Assembly (NCBI GenBank): GCA_951812925.1
Contig: OX638372.1
Location: forward strand, 66,295,407 to 66,359,406
DNA from: Calliopum simillimum
Taxonomy: Eukaryota > Arthropoda > Insecta > Diptera > Lauxaniidae
Reading direction: 5' to 3'
DNA: 64,000 nt
Below are positions 33,927 through 45,189 of this stretch, in pieces (within the stretch, counting starts at the first letter, position 1; the number at the start of each line of letters is the position of its first letter). Under the pieces are notes generated by a model. It had not been told where the DNA came from. It saw nothing but the letters and a program-made list of their open reading frames with translations, and made no database searches. The translations under genes were made by a program, and so were the position numbers.

Positions 33927-34667
33927 TACCCTACACTGCGGTATTTTGAAAATTTTGCTTATATGGGAGGTGCCACGCCCTTTTGTCCGAGTTCACCCAG
34001 TTTTTGTTCAGAGCTTGCATTTATAGTTTTTAGTGTCTGAGTGAAATTTGTTTGGATTATCTCAAAAAACTCTTTCAGTATAGCATTTTGAAACTTTTGC
34101 TTATATGGGAGGTGCCACGCCCCCTTGTCTGATTTCATCCAATGTTTAGCTGAGAGCTTTGATTTGTAATTCTTAGTGTCTGAGTCAAATTTGGTTTGAA
34201 TATCTCAAAAAACGCTTTCAGTATAGCGTTTTGTAGCTTTTGCTTATATGGGAGGTGCCACGCCCTCTTGTTTGAATTCGCTCAGTTTTTTCTCAGAGCT
34301 TGCGCTTGCAATTCGTAGTACTTATGTGTATTGTGGTTACATTGTCGTGGAAAATACTCCTAAAACTGCATTTTGAATATATTTTTTGTATGGAGGGTAG
34401 GCGTGTCCGTTGACCAATTTTGCTCAATTTCAATCCCCCGAGCTAACTTTGACGACGGAGGCAGTGTACTAAATTTCATTGAATTATCTTGCTCAGTTTT
34501 CCCAAAAAGTGTTTTTTAACACACAGCCAGCCAGACAAACGGACGTGGCTATATCGACTCAGGAGGTGACGCTGATCAAGAATATATATACTTTTCTATA
34601 TCTGTCACGCCTCCTTCTCTGCGTTCCAAACGGAAGGACAAAGTGAATATACCCTGGGTGTTGGGTA
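33927..34667 (+). mobile_element. TACCC-ended interspersed element (family T), copy B
   Basis: Begins taccctacactgc and ends gggtgttgggta, giving short inverted ends (TACCC-ACAC). The left half has three tandem units of about 143 bp, each with 'tatatgggaggtgccacgccc' (near 33963, 34106 and 34250). The right half has 'ggcgtgtccgttgacc', 'ggacgtggctatatcgactc' and 'gctgatcaagaatatatatac'. The same architecture recurs at 54012-54750 and, inverted, at 6968-7550. There is no transposase, so it is non-autonomous. Confidence 0.85.
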
Positions 34668-34959
34668 TAAAACAAAAATTGTAATTTGTTTTTGTCGGGA
34701 TTAAAATTTATTTGTCGTACAAACTAAAAACTGAAATCAAATTAGTCCCCACTGCATCTCTTTTTTGGGCTAGTACTAACCGTGAACTAGTAATTTTTGT
34801 GGACTGTCTCATATTTTAATGCAGGGAAATTATTATGCACAGTTTGCACAATAACAACAATACGTATAGAATAAACAAGATGACATAAAACCTAAATTAC
34901 AAACATGTTATGTAAACGGTAAATCCAAAACACAAATTCTATTTAACCTACATATTTCA

Positions 34960-35079
34960 TCATAGTATTCTAATAAGGCCCGTAACCAGGGGCCTACAAG
35001 TGGGCTCGCCCCTACGGGCCTGATCCAAAAGACTAATAGCTAAAGGATTTTTATGATTACTAAGCCTTTGAAGATGTGA
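34960..35079 (-). pseudogene. Jockey-type LINE fragment, C-terminal end
   Basis: Reading the - strand from 35079 gives HLQRLSNHKNPLAISLLDQ, the typical end of a Jockey-type reverse transcriptase ORF. It continues the reading of the fragment at 35336-35828 and is separated from it only by the palindromic insertion at 35080-35335. Confidence 0.75.
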
Positions 35080-35335
35080 GCCGTTCAAAATGACAATGGT
35101 GCAACTCCAGAACGAGGCAAAAGTAATGTCATTATATTAATTGGCTGACATTTTGTTAGGGATGAATAAAATTGATTTCTGTTTCCACAAAAAATTTACT
35201 TGATAATATGGAATTGTTGAGATTAAGTTGAAAAAATGATAGCAACCAAATAACCGATCATTATGGCACATAATTTATATAACATTACTTTTGCCTCGTT
35301 TTGGAGTTGCACCATTGTCATTTTGAACGGCTCAT
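35080..35335. mobile_element. palindromic insertion splitting a Jockey fragment
   Basis: The left arm gagccgttcaaaatgacaat... (about 52 bp, 35080-35131) is the reverse complement of 35282-35335. The loop is about 150 bp of AT-rich sequence. The Jockey reading frame on both sides would be contiguous without it, so this is an insertion. It is a small foldback/MITE. Confidence 0.8.
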
Positions 35336-35828
35336 ATCTAGAACTGAAATTTTTTATTTCTGATTGTATGGTAGGAACTATCAGGTCTCTATGCAATGCC
35401 AGGTTACTAATAAACCAAGGCGAATTAGTGAACAGTCTTAATGTTTTTGATGAAAACCTTTTTAAAATTTCCACATTTGAATTTTTTGCTGTACCCCAGT
35501 TTGCAAACTGGTTTCAAAATGGCTTTATATATGAATAACTTGTTTTTTAAACAAAGTTTTTATTTAGAACCCAGCAGCCAATACATAATTTTTAATTTCA
35601 TATTCAAATAAAACCGCTTTGCTTTGATGTGTTAATTCCATGTTAATCGTCTATCTTAATGCAGTCCCAAATATTTAACTGAATTTTGCTTAGGAATTGG
35701 ATTTCCATTTAGATAAACCTCAGAACAGTCTTCTCTTCGCATGGAAAAGGATACACGGGCTGACTTATCTATGCTTATTTGCATTTTGCATTTCAGTAGC
35801 CAGTTTTGTGAATATTTTTGAAGAACAC
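35336..35828 (-). pseudogene. Jockey-type LINE reverse transcriptase fragment
   Basis: On the - strand, in pieces of frame, it reads an IDKSARVSFSMRRE segment, VYLNGNPIPKQNSVKYLGL, then KMYWLLG, and ILKRFSSKTLR with NSPWFISNLALHRDL..PTI. These are the late reverse-transcriptase and thumb/connection segments of Jockey-clade ORF2. Frameshifts and stops disable it, and everything 5' of about 35828 is missing. Confidence 0.85.
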
Positions 35829-35829
35829 A

Positions 35830-35901
35830 TTAATCCATCTTAGTCCAGTATTTGGGAAAAGGGGTCAAAAAGACCCACAAAAACAAGATATAATGGGTTA
35901 A
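35830..35901. mobile_element. 72 bp TTAA-flanked mini-element, copy B
   Basis: Inverted relative to 10198-10269 and of identical length. TTAA occurs at 35830-35833 and 35898-35901. It shares 'gatataatgggttaa' and 'ggggtcaaaaagaccca' with the complement of copy A. It adjoins the truncated 5' end of the Jockey fragment. Confidence 0.65.
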
Positions 35902-36577
35902 AATGCTATAAAAAATGTTTGTTGCGTGGTTTCATGACGACCTTGGAACAACAAGTTTTATGAAAACACTGAAAAACCATAAAATAACTAACGTTTTCAA
36001 TTTTCATAAAAAAATAAACTGTCAACCCCCTCATAGGCGGTTATAAGGGGATGCTAGAAGGTGGCTGGGTGGCTGAAATAATTTCTTATAGTTCTCTTTG
36101 ATTTAAGCGCATCCAAAAACCTAACAAATACTCACATTTTCGAATGTTAATACCAAGTGGAATTTCGACCCATAAGAGGGGAAGTAGAAGGGCTAGCGAG
36201 AAAATAACCCATCAAAACTATTTTTTATCATCATATTCGGTTTCAGCGTGTCTCTCTTCTGGGGCATGGCAGCTTGCGCGGTAATATAATACTCCATTTA
36301 TGTTTGGCAACTTTGTCAGCTTGCTAGTTAACGGTAAATAATTTTTACCAAAATCAAAATGTACTTTCTTAAGTACACGGAGAAAAAAATAGTACTTGCT
36401 ACTTTATTTCTCATAAATTTTACCAGAATTTCAAGACAGAATAGTGACAGCTCCGCACCGAAGTAAATTTTACCTTACTGCTTTTTCAATTCAGAATGTA
36501 TGCTTGCTAGTAATTTTTTTGAAAAAATTAACGTTATATTTACCTTACTGTAAAGTTGAAACAACAACAAAAAAAAA

Positions 36578-36662
36578 TGAACTGACCGCACTAGGGAACG
36601 AACCCTGGACCGTCAGTGTGATAGGTAGATACACATCCTCCTGCGCTACTTGCGCATATGAT
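36578..36662 (-). ncRNA. tRNA-like SINE or degenerate tRNA (possible)
   Basis: On the - strand, a good pol III A box (tagcgcaggagg, 36638-36649) is followed after about 35 bp by a B box (ggttcgttccc, about 36593-36604) with a short T-arm stem. Spacing and order are right for a tRNA. A full cloverleaf and acceptor stem could not be drawn. It is best seen as the head of a tRNA-derived SINE. Confidence 0.4.
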
Positions 36663-36866
36663 AAAGAGATATAAAATTGGCATATAAAGTAAATGTCTGT
36701 CAAAAATAGAAATTGTTACTAAAGTTACAAAAGTCAAATGATTCTATATTTTCATAATATTTACCTTACTCGAGTGGAGTGAAAATTATGACACTCATTT
36801 TTGTGCGTGAAAAAAATAAAATAATTTTAACTAGAGTTATAAATTCAAAATGGTCACACATTTTTT

Positions 36867-37498
36867 TTAACCCCTTGAGACCGAAGCCTAGACCATTGTA
36901 GATATCGAAAATTTAACTTCGGATTAAGTTTTCTAGTGTGTAAATTAAGGAAAAAAAGTAGTCCCGGAAAAGCCTTTTATAGCCGGAAATGGTGCACTCA
37001 TATTGCACAGCGCAGCAAAAAAAATGAATGTTATTCCTGAAAGCACATGATGTTTCTAGTAAAACCCTATCCGTGTTTCGCTTGTTTGGCTCCAGGTCGA
37101 ATTTTATAGTATTACAAAAATTACTTCAAAACTGCTTTTTCAAAGTTGCAACGGCTATAAGTCGTAAACCGTTTGAGATTTTGTTTTCCTATCTTCAACG
37201 ATGTTATAGATATAGACTAAAGGAAAAAAAATGTTCAAAAACTGACCCGAAAAATTGGGTTTTGGGCCATAAAATCACAAAAATGCCGAAAAATTTTACC
37301 ATTTTTGGTCATTGCTAAAAAACCGTTCCGTATTTTGCCAAACAATTAAAACAAAATTTTAGCCAAGACTTAACTGAACAACTCTCTAGAGCATGTCAAT
37401 AGCATACGATTACTCCTTGATACAAATTTTAATTAAAATATTGATGTATCAAAAAATGCTTGGGGTCCTATATGACCCCATCGGTCTCAAGGGGTTAA
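36867..37498. mobile_element. TTAA-flanked MITE (family TTAA-2)
   Basis: TTAA at 36867-36870 and 37495-37498. The inverted ends are CCCCTTGAGACCGA at the left and TCGGTCTCAAGGGG at the right, exact over 14 bp. The total is 632 bp including the TTAA copies. Internal frames have no transposase motif. The ends and target suggest a non-autonomous piggyBac-type element. Confidence 0.85.
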
Positions 37499-38921
37499 AT
37501 ATAAATAAAGTTAAATGCAGGGAACTTGGAGTAAATATTATTTAACTACATTCAAAACCAAAATTGTTTAAATTGTGTTAGTACTTTGTGTGTGTACATT
37601 TTATACGAACAAGCATAAACGGTTTGTATACCAAATTGAAGCATAGGTTTTATACCAAGTTTGGTGTGGATCTGTATTCATTCCAATTTGGTTTGAATTT
37701 TACACCTAAACTTTTTGCTGTGTGCAAAAAACAAAAATAACACATTCTTGTGTTAAATCGATGAATTTAACTATATGATCCTTACATCTGAGGTGTATCA
37801 TATGTTCATTTAACTTATGCAGGTTATTTTAACTCTCTACATCCCTATATAAGTGTCATTTTTACCCTTTTCTTAAAAAGGTACAAAAATGACATCTAAA
37901 ATAGGGGAATATTGAGCCAGTATGTACCTACTATAGAAATATTTGCTATAAAATTTCACTACTAACTGCTGAACACTTAAAAGTCAAATTTTTATCCCGA
38001 AAGCAAAAAAATCGTTAAAATCAATGAGGGCTTTTTACAATCAAAATTTTCCAAATATCACCCCACTGTAAAACTCTGACTTAAACATACTAAGAAAAAA
38101 GGAGCTTAAGCTCGATGGCGAAACAAAACCTCATCAACAAAATTTTATTTCCAAGACTTTGCAGTTACCATAATATAAGTAATTCAAACATGCCTCGAAA
38201 AAAGGGACTTAAGCCCAGTTTATTCGCAAGAATTAGGAGTTGGGATTTTAATTTTCATATTTTTCAATTCAGAAGAAGTAAACGAACAGAACCTCATCAA
38301 AACTACAGCGGGGTCAACTTCGCACAAAAAAAGTACCTCTTTATAGAATCTATATCCTTGGAGCGCTTTTGATTTCCAATACGGCAAAACGCAGCACAAG
38401 TGGACCACACCTCAGCACAACATATTTTCGGGAAATTCCACAAAAGCCAACTTCATGGACATATACTATTCACTAAAAAAAATTAGAAGAATCACAGATG
38501 CCATTTTATTTTTATCCTCGAAAGTGTTCACGAAAAGGTTAATTTTTCTACAAAAATTTTTGAATTTTTTGGTACCAAATAATATACAATAAAACTTTCG
38601 TTTTTATTAATTTCGCACAGAAAAACAAGTCATTTGACCTAATGTGCAAGTATAGCTCTGAGTACCATGACGTATGCAAAATTTTACTCAGTTTCTGTGT
38701 GAAAATTTGGCACAGTAATGTGTAAAAAATATGCTACACAGTTTTACTTGCTGTGTATTTAACATTCTCAACATGTTTATATCAACTATCGCTTTAATAA
38801 TTTCTGTTCGACAAACCAATTGGATTTTTGTTGTAGGGTTACTGCCACGGTCATTTTGGTACATCGTTTTTTGACATGTTGATATAATGACGTATCGATT
38901 TCGTTTATAATAACCACGAAA
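37499..38921. other. no gene recognised
   Basis: AT-rich intergenic sequence. The short frames near 38115-38410 have no domain. Confidence 0.45.
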
Positions 38922-39647
38922 TTAAGGGGGGCTTCTCATGTAACACGTCAAAAAGTAGTTGTTTTTCGGGATTGTTTTTCACTCGGAAAATAAAAACACA
39001 CACAAATAATTTTTTGCATGAACATGTTTGAACTATAAAAAAAGCATTTTTTCAAAAACTAAAATGACAAAATGGCGGACACACGCGACATTTAATAAGT
39101 CGGATTTATCGCGGTACATTGTGGAGCCCAAAGTTTTTATCTGAAACATAAAACAAAATTTTTTTATTATTCAGCAGGGTTCCCCTGAGTGCATGAATGT
39201 CTGCAACTCCAAAAAATTCGATTCTACAATATTGAAATCACGTCTTGAAAAAAAGTGCTATTTTTTCGTCATTTTTTGTCGCTAAATGGGGCTAAAAAGT
39301 GTATAAAATAACTTTTTTCCACAATTCCAGACATTCATGCACTCGTTCAATTTATAATCTGCAAAACACTTTTTAGAAATCAAAAATCGGTTAAGTAGTT
39401 TTTTCGCAATCGTGTACCGCGATTTTAAAATCATAGTTTTGAGAAAAAACGATTTAAAGTTTTAAAAAAAAATCGATTTTTTGAAAATTTTACATGAGCT
39501 CGCTGGTTCAGTCCATCATATTTCCCATAATATTTAGAGTTGAGTCATGAAACTTTGGGAATATACTCCCAAGACGATTATTCTATCAACCTATGAAAAA
39601 ACAAAAAATCGATTTTTTGAAAATTTTACATGAGAAGCCCCCCTTAA
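38922..39647. mobile_element. TTAA-flanked MITE (family TTAA-3, G-initial ends)
   Basis: TTAA at 38922-38925 and 39644-39647. The inverted ends are GGGGGGCTTCTCATGTAA and its exact complement (18 bp). The internal phrase 'gattttttgaaaattttacatgag' occurs twice near the right end. The flanks on both sides resemble each other ('cagtaatgtgt', 'cagcaatatgtc'), suggesting insertion in an older repeat. The end sequence differs from piggyBac CCC ends, so the superfamily is open. Confidence 0.85.
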
Positions 39648-40543
39648 ACAACTCAATATATTTTACACAAAATAAGGAATAAATTTTACTAAGTTATGTG
39701 TGAAATTCTACTCAGCAATATGTCAAATCTCTAGCCATTTTGAAAAATTTTACTCTGCAATGTGTCAAATTCTTTCAGCTACATTTAATATTTCACTCAG
39801 TTTCTGTATGGCTATTTTAAATCGAAGATTATGTAAAATTGCAAAAGATTTTGTGTCATAGATAGTTTTATTTTGAGTGTAGAAAATGGACCAGCATCAA
39901 ATTGTAAAAGATTTAGCTGTGATTTTCCAAATATTATTAATTCTTCTTTACAAACATCCTCGTTTCTTATTTCGTTTTAACATACGAAGAAAATATGAAA
40001 AAAAAAAAGAAACACAAATGAAAATCACCCTCGAGCAATGACATCCATCCACCAAGCCAAATCGAATGAAATACATTGAAAGAAAGGATGTACGACAAGA
40101 AACCACCCACCGTTCATTCACACAAAGCCAACGATAAAATTGCAAATGTGAGTGTGCATATCAACGGCGGCGCGCTCCAAAACGTCCCCATAGCAGCGTT
40201 GCCAGATGTTAACTTTCTCTCGAAAAGACATTTTAAATAGTTTCAAAAAAAATATCAAATAACATAAGGCGCATTCCATGTGAAGCGAACTGGTGAAAAA
40301 TTTTGATGTTTCAAATTATAGTAATATCTGATTATACCTACATAGCAGGCTCTATACTTTCGATTGATATATAGTTTGTTTCTTAAACAAATGACTGCAA
40401 TGTTTAAAGAAAATGCAATTTTAATTAATCATACCCTTGACTGGAATTTTTGGCAACCCACTCCCGATATATTTTTTAACATATTATTTTTGATATTATC
40501 CACATTTGTGCAATTCGCTCCTTATTCGTATCATAGACTAATA
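39648..40543. other. no gene recognised
   Basis: AT-rich spacer without recognisable domains. Confidence 0.45.
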
Positions 40544-40816
40544 CAGGGTGTTATTGATAAGGTTACGAAGCTTCTAGGAGGTGATAGAAGAGGCATAGAC
40601 TAAAAAAGCTCGTACAAAAAGTTTCATATAAAAAAGTTTACCCAAAACGTTAGTGATACAAGAATTTTTTTTTTTTTTTTAAACAAGTCAGAAAATCAGT
40701 TTTAATCCTATGGCTCCTGAGGGGTGCATTTTAGATCCCCCCTCAGATGCAATTTTTTGTTAGTCTAGGCCTTCTCTATTACCTCCCAGAAGCTTCGTTA
40801 TCTTATCGATTCGGTA

Positions 40817-41553
40817 GGGCACTACTTATATTTCGGGAACTGGCAACTCTAATGTCAATAGCTAAAATCTGGCAACACCATAAAAAAGTTTGACGTTTTT
40901 AGCATAAACGTACTCACAACGTTTTGATGTACAAGTGCTATTTGTTTTGTTTACAGTGAGTTAAGAAAATCAATTTGGGCAAAAAATGCAAATTTCAAGA
41001 AAAGATTTTCTTTGGATTATTTTTCACAACTTTCGGCGTGGATTATGTCAACAAGAATGTGTCGATGAACTCAGTTCTTTGTATGGCGATAAAGCACAAT
41101 CAAAAACCACAATATGTGGCTGGTATAGTGAATTCAATCGTGGTCGCAATTTGGTTGCCGACGAATTCTGTGTAGGTCGTCCAAAATCGGTCGTTGTGCC
41201 ACAAAACATCGATGTAGTGCATGAACTGATAATGCAAGATCGTCATGTGACATATTGTGGGATAGAGGCATCCTAGCACATTAGTTCCACTCCAATACAT
41301 TCGATTTTGCATAAACACTTAGTTGTAAAAAAAGTTTGTTCTCGTTGGAAACCTCATAATTTATTAATCGCTTAAATTATCAATGGAAACATTGATTTTC
41401 TTAACTCACTGTAAACAAAACAAATAGCACTTGTACATCAAAACGTTGTGAGTACGTTTATGCTAAAAAATGTCAAACTTTATTATGGTGTCGCTAGATT
41501 TTAGCTATTGATTTTAGTGTGGTCTGTTCCCGAAACATAAATAGTACCCCTCG
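40817..41553 (+). mobile_element. mariner with about 155 bp terminal inverted repeats, transposase truncated
   Basis: The arms (40817-40971 and about 41392-41553) are reverse complements at about 90% by eye, unusually long for mariner. TA flanks the element at 40815-40816 and 41554-41555. The + strand encodes about 96 residues (40986-41276) of mariner transposase N-terminus: MQISR..FLW.IFHNFRRG, WYSEFNRGR, DEF..GRPKSVVVP and HVTY. A stop replaces a codon just before the SI..ILH helix, and after about 41370 the coding region is cut off by the right arm. The whole catalytic domain is lost. Confidence 0.92.
41000..41276 (+). pseudogene. mariner transposase N-terminal remnant
   Basis: Paired helix-turn-helix DNA-binding region only, 5' end of the mellifera-like lineage (subfamily inferred from the VVVP.NIDVV.ELIMQDRHVTY block). 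A TAG stop at 41274-41276 is followed by readable homologous codons (SILHKHL..KK.CSRW.PHNL) up to about 41370. The aspartate-containing catalytic half is absent. Confidence 0.85.
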
Positions 41554-41979
41554 TACACCCTTTATACATATGTCCTCGTTCCAGCTACAAAATATTTTTA
41601 CAGTATAAAGCAAAGGTGTCAGACTTTCAGCGTGGAAAAAAGTGAGTCAAAATTTTTTAAACTTGAATTTCACAACGTTAGTACTTTTAAATTTTTAAAA
41701 CTGTTTTTCTAATAATAAGTAATAGTGAATCCTCGCCAAGTTTCATAATAGGTATAGAAGTCGTTTAGGCATAAGATTTTCAAATTACGTTACACAATTT
41801 AACTGACATCGTATCAATGTCATCCTGACTAATATAATACATTCTACCCAGCTGAAGACAAGATCAAAGAAGAGAATAGAATGCTTTCACAGATTATTCT
41901 CCAATTCTTTTTCCCGACGATATGTTATGCCACAAATAGAACAATTTAAGACAGACAGGTGGCACCTCTGCTCCACACG

Positions 41980-42420
41980 TTCGCGAGCACTCTCTCTCGC
42001 TCTCGCGGTTAAACTCTCGCGCGCGCATTAATCGAAATTTGCGCCCTCTCACATTTACACGACGTACACACACACACACACACACACGAATACAATGGCA
42101 AAGCACAACAAACCGTAAAGCATACTGCTTCTGGTGCTGCTGCTGCAAATAAAGGACATCATACGAAAGGAAAGTCACACATAAACCAAACTTCGATTTA
42201 TGACCAACACATGGAAAAATAATGAAAAACACACCAAGCAGCGCGAGAGAGCGCGCGCCCGCCCCATTCGATGGACGAAAAGGACGCATCAGGGGAAAAA
42301 GGATATGTAGCAATTCACGATTTCGTTGTCGTCGTCGTCGACGGGTGGCAAATAATCTTTCGCACTGACAGAAACTTTCAGCCAACATAAATAAAAAAGT
42401 TTTTCATTCCGTCGACTTTG
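41980..42420 (+). promoter_or_regulatory. probable promoter region of the PRDM gene
   Basis: A local rise in GC content, CTCTCTCTCGCTCTCGC (GAGA-factor type) repeats near 41990-42020, a (CA)n tract at 42065-42086, and an initiator-like TCATTC at 42404-42409 occur upstream of the PRDM coding start. There is no clear TATA box at the usual distance. The exact start site is unproven. Confidence 0.4.
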
Positions 42421-43714
42421 ACTGCGAATGACACGAAATACCGAAAGAAAAATTCACGGCTGCGAGAATAAAGCAGAAAAAAAAAATCTCCAATTCTTCA
42501 ATATATAACGGTGAAAATTCTTTTGTATTCTTCGTGCTCCTTAAAAAAAAAGAGGAAAATTCTCAAATTGTGAAAAAATAAAGTGCTTCTGTGGAAAATT
42601 CACAACTATTAGTTGATATTCGAGTGAAAATAATAAAAATTCATTGGAATTTGGTTGCATTGAAAATATGAAAATTTCTTTTTTCAGGGATAAAGTGAAA
42701 ATTTTTTCTCGACAACGTCAACGGAAGTCGCTGCGCCAAGTTAAAGGGTGGGCTAGGGGTACATGTACAGACTGTTCCGTGAAATGTTCGCACGTATGTT
42801 GAACAGTTAAAAAGAGTTTTGTTAAAAAATTCCACCAAAGAAAAACTTTTTGCAGCACAAATTTTGTTGCAATTTCCGATGTTGCAAACTGGGCGTTGGA
42901 CCAGCGAAGAAGGCATCATTGCTTTGGAGAAGTAGTATAAGTACATATATGTGCTAGCATTTAATTGCGATGTGACGCTTAACTAAGCAACGTCTGCTAC
43001 AAAAGTTTCCCCCATACCCATGTTGCGAATATTTGGCAAAGTCTCAACGAACGCATCAATAGGTTAGAGGGACTCCGACACGATCGCGAAAAAAAATCGC
43101 CATTTTTTCTAGGGAGTGTTCGAAAACGTCGGCGGCGCGCCGCGGTTTGAAACGTCGCGGGTGTGTAGAGATATAGAAAACAATAAGCAAGAAAAAGAAA
43201 AAACAACAACGATGATAGAAAGAATGCGAAAAAATTCGAATCCCATATGAGAATTACGACTACAGCGACGACGGCGATTTGTGTTTGTGCACAGTGAGGC
43301 AAGTGAAGCGAAAACAAAACCCCACAGAAGCAAAGAGAAATTACAAGAGAAACGAAAAGAAGAAAAACAGCAGCTTCCTGTGAAGAAGCAAAAGCAAAAA
43401 GTAAATGGAAACAAGTGCGAAACTTAAGACAAAATCAAAAGAAACATAAATAAAAAACAAAACTGTTAAGAGGATAATAGCAAAAATACCAAAAATAACG
43501 AGTAAATGTTAGCGAGTAAAATAAACAAACGAACGTGTGTGTGAGAAAGAGTGCAAAAAAACGTGCCTGTGAGTGTGTGTGTGAGTGCGAGAGAGAGAGA
43601 GAGTGGGCATAAACACTTGACAACGTCAAAATCATCATTACCGTTGTGCATGAGCCTAAGGACCAAAACTGCCAAAGCATTAAGTATTGCGCGACAGCAA
43701 CGCGCCACTACGAA
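42406..43714 (+). other. probable 5' leader of the PRDM gene
   Basis: Sequence changes here to A-rich with GC clusters and CAA/GAAA repeats, as in fly 5' untranslated regions. A (GA)n tract lies at 43587-43602. A strong acceptor-like tttcttttttcag ends at 42687, so a leader intron is possible. Transcription is inferred from position and composition only. Confidence 0.4.
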
Positions 43715-44724
43715 ATGTCCAAGTCGAATGCGGATTTTAGCGCTTTTGACTTTAACGACAGCAGCTCAGATAACAGCCTTCAATCGCGTAGTCCCTTTCT
43801 CTCCAGCCGTGTCAACAACAACAGTTCTTCAGTAACAGCTGTAAAGTCTTCTAGAAACGCTACCGCCGCAAGGGACAACAACTTAAATGGCAACGACAAC
43901 GACGACGATGACGACAACAATCCAGAGAATGATGAAGCAGCAACTGACGTCGATTCCGATGCAGCTGACACCAATGATGCCAATGGTGTTGCTGGTTTTG
44001 TTATTGGCAATGAGGCTGATGATGGTGGTACCACCAATATGCTGTGTGATACAAACACACTACAAGTTGCAGCAGCGACAACAACAAATACAAATGCAGC
44101 TAAGGCCAATGCTAATAGCCACACCAACAACAACAACATGGATGAGAGCAACCCTTTAACTTTGGAAGATGGCTTACATGTTATATCCAACGTAGCAAAT
44201 GGCAACATTAACACCAATACCAGCAACAATAATGCAGAGGGATTACAATTGGCATCGGACGGTGGCAACGTTCCCACCACCACCTCAGGAGCCTCCGATG
44301 CAAATCCCTTGGATTGTGGTGTAGCTACTTTATTGGATGGTGCTCTGAGTAATTGCATGAATAACAGTAGCACTACGAACAACAATAACAACAACACCAA
44401 TAATAACAACAACAATAACAGCAATAACAACAATTGCAATGAGTTAGCGCGCAGCAGCAGCGCAAGTTTGAGTAACAACAGCGCCTCCACCATGCTGGGT
44501 GCAGGTGGTGGCAGTGGCGGCAATCCAGGTGTTGCTGGTAACTCAACTTCAGCGAGTGACCGCAAGAAATACCGTCATCAAAACTACAGCAAAAACATCT
44601 ACATTGGCACCAAAAACGCTGAAAAGTGGGAGCATTCGCGTACTCGTCTTCAATTCAAAAATGATGTGGAATTTGTGGCCTACCTTCTCAATTTAGCCGA
44701 CAATGACACTGAGCGCTTGGCCAA
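43715..44724 (+). CDS. PRDM gene exon 1
   Basis: Encodes residues 1-336. The start is taken at the MSKSNADFSAFD methionine (context cgaaATGT). An in-frame ATG 69 bp upstream (43646) has a poorer context and would add 23 residues. The exon encodes Ser/Asp/Asn-rich sequence with a long Asn-run segment near 44370-44440. It then has a conserved-looking basic stretch (YRHQNYSKNIYIGTKNAEKW, then HSRTRLQFKNDVEFVAYLL) at the end. The donor is ccaa|gtaagtatgg, phase 2. The Leu-rich frame on the - strand is a shadow of the CAA/AAC repeats. Confidence 0.85.
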
Positions 44725-45189
44725 GTAAGTATGGTTAACTTTCTGTTGTTCTATGCGAGATACCATTGAGAAAGCGCAGTGGTAGGGGGTTGGTTAGTGG
44801 TAAAAATTATCCACTTGTTGACAGCATTACGTATTCGGCCGTACAATCAATTTGTTAGCTCATACACTCAAACGAAGGGTAGATCTAATGGGTTCAAAAT
44901 TACTGAGTTGGTGTTGTTAATTTTTGGTGAAACTTCATATTGATTTCAGCATTAAAAACAAATAAAAATTGGTGAAAGTTTCTCTTAACATACCAATAGT
45001 AATTGCAGTAAAATGAGTGTAACACCTTATTTTCTTCAGCAATTGTGGTTTAGGTGTGAAAAAACACAGTATAACATTCTTAAGCAATTGAAATTTATCC
45101 TAGAAGTTTGTGATGAAAGATAATTTTTACTAGTATAAGTAAGTGATACCAATTAACTATCAGTGACTTTTTCAATATAGTACACGTAC

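Larger units (their letters stand above)
40544..41562. mobile_element. CAGGGTG-ended element (family C), copy 2, carrying a nested mariner
   Basis: The left end, cagggtgttattgataagg, plus 'aagcttctaggaggtgatag' and, inverted, 'cacctcccagaagctt' (written ttacctcccagaagcttcg), match 17402-18350, but the centre is deleted. The expected caccct right end is not at 40815. It lies at 41556-41561, directly after the mariner at 40817-41553, whose TA duplication restores the join. Confidence 0.8.

Noticed and set aside
43780..44565. 261-codon Leu/Ser-rich frame on the - strand
   Set aside because: It is the antisense of the Asn/Ser/Thr codon repeats of PRDM exon 1.
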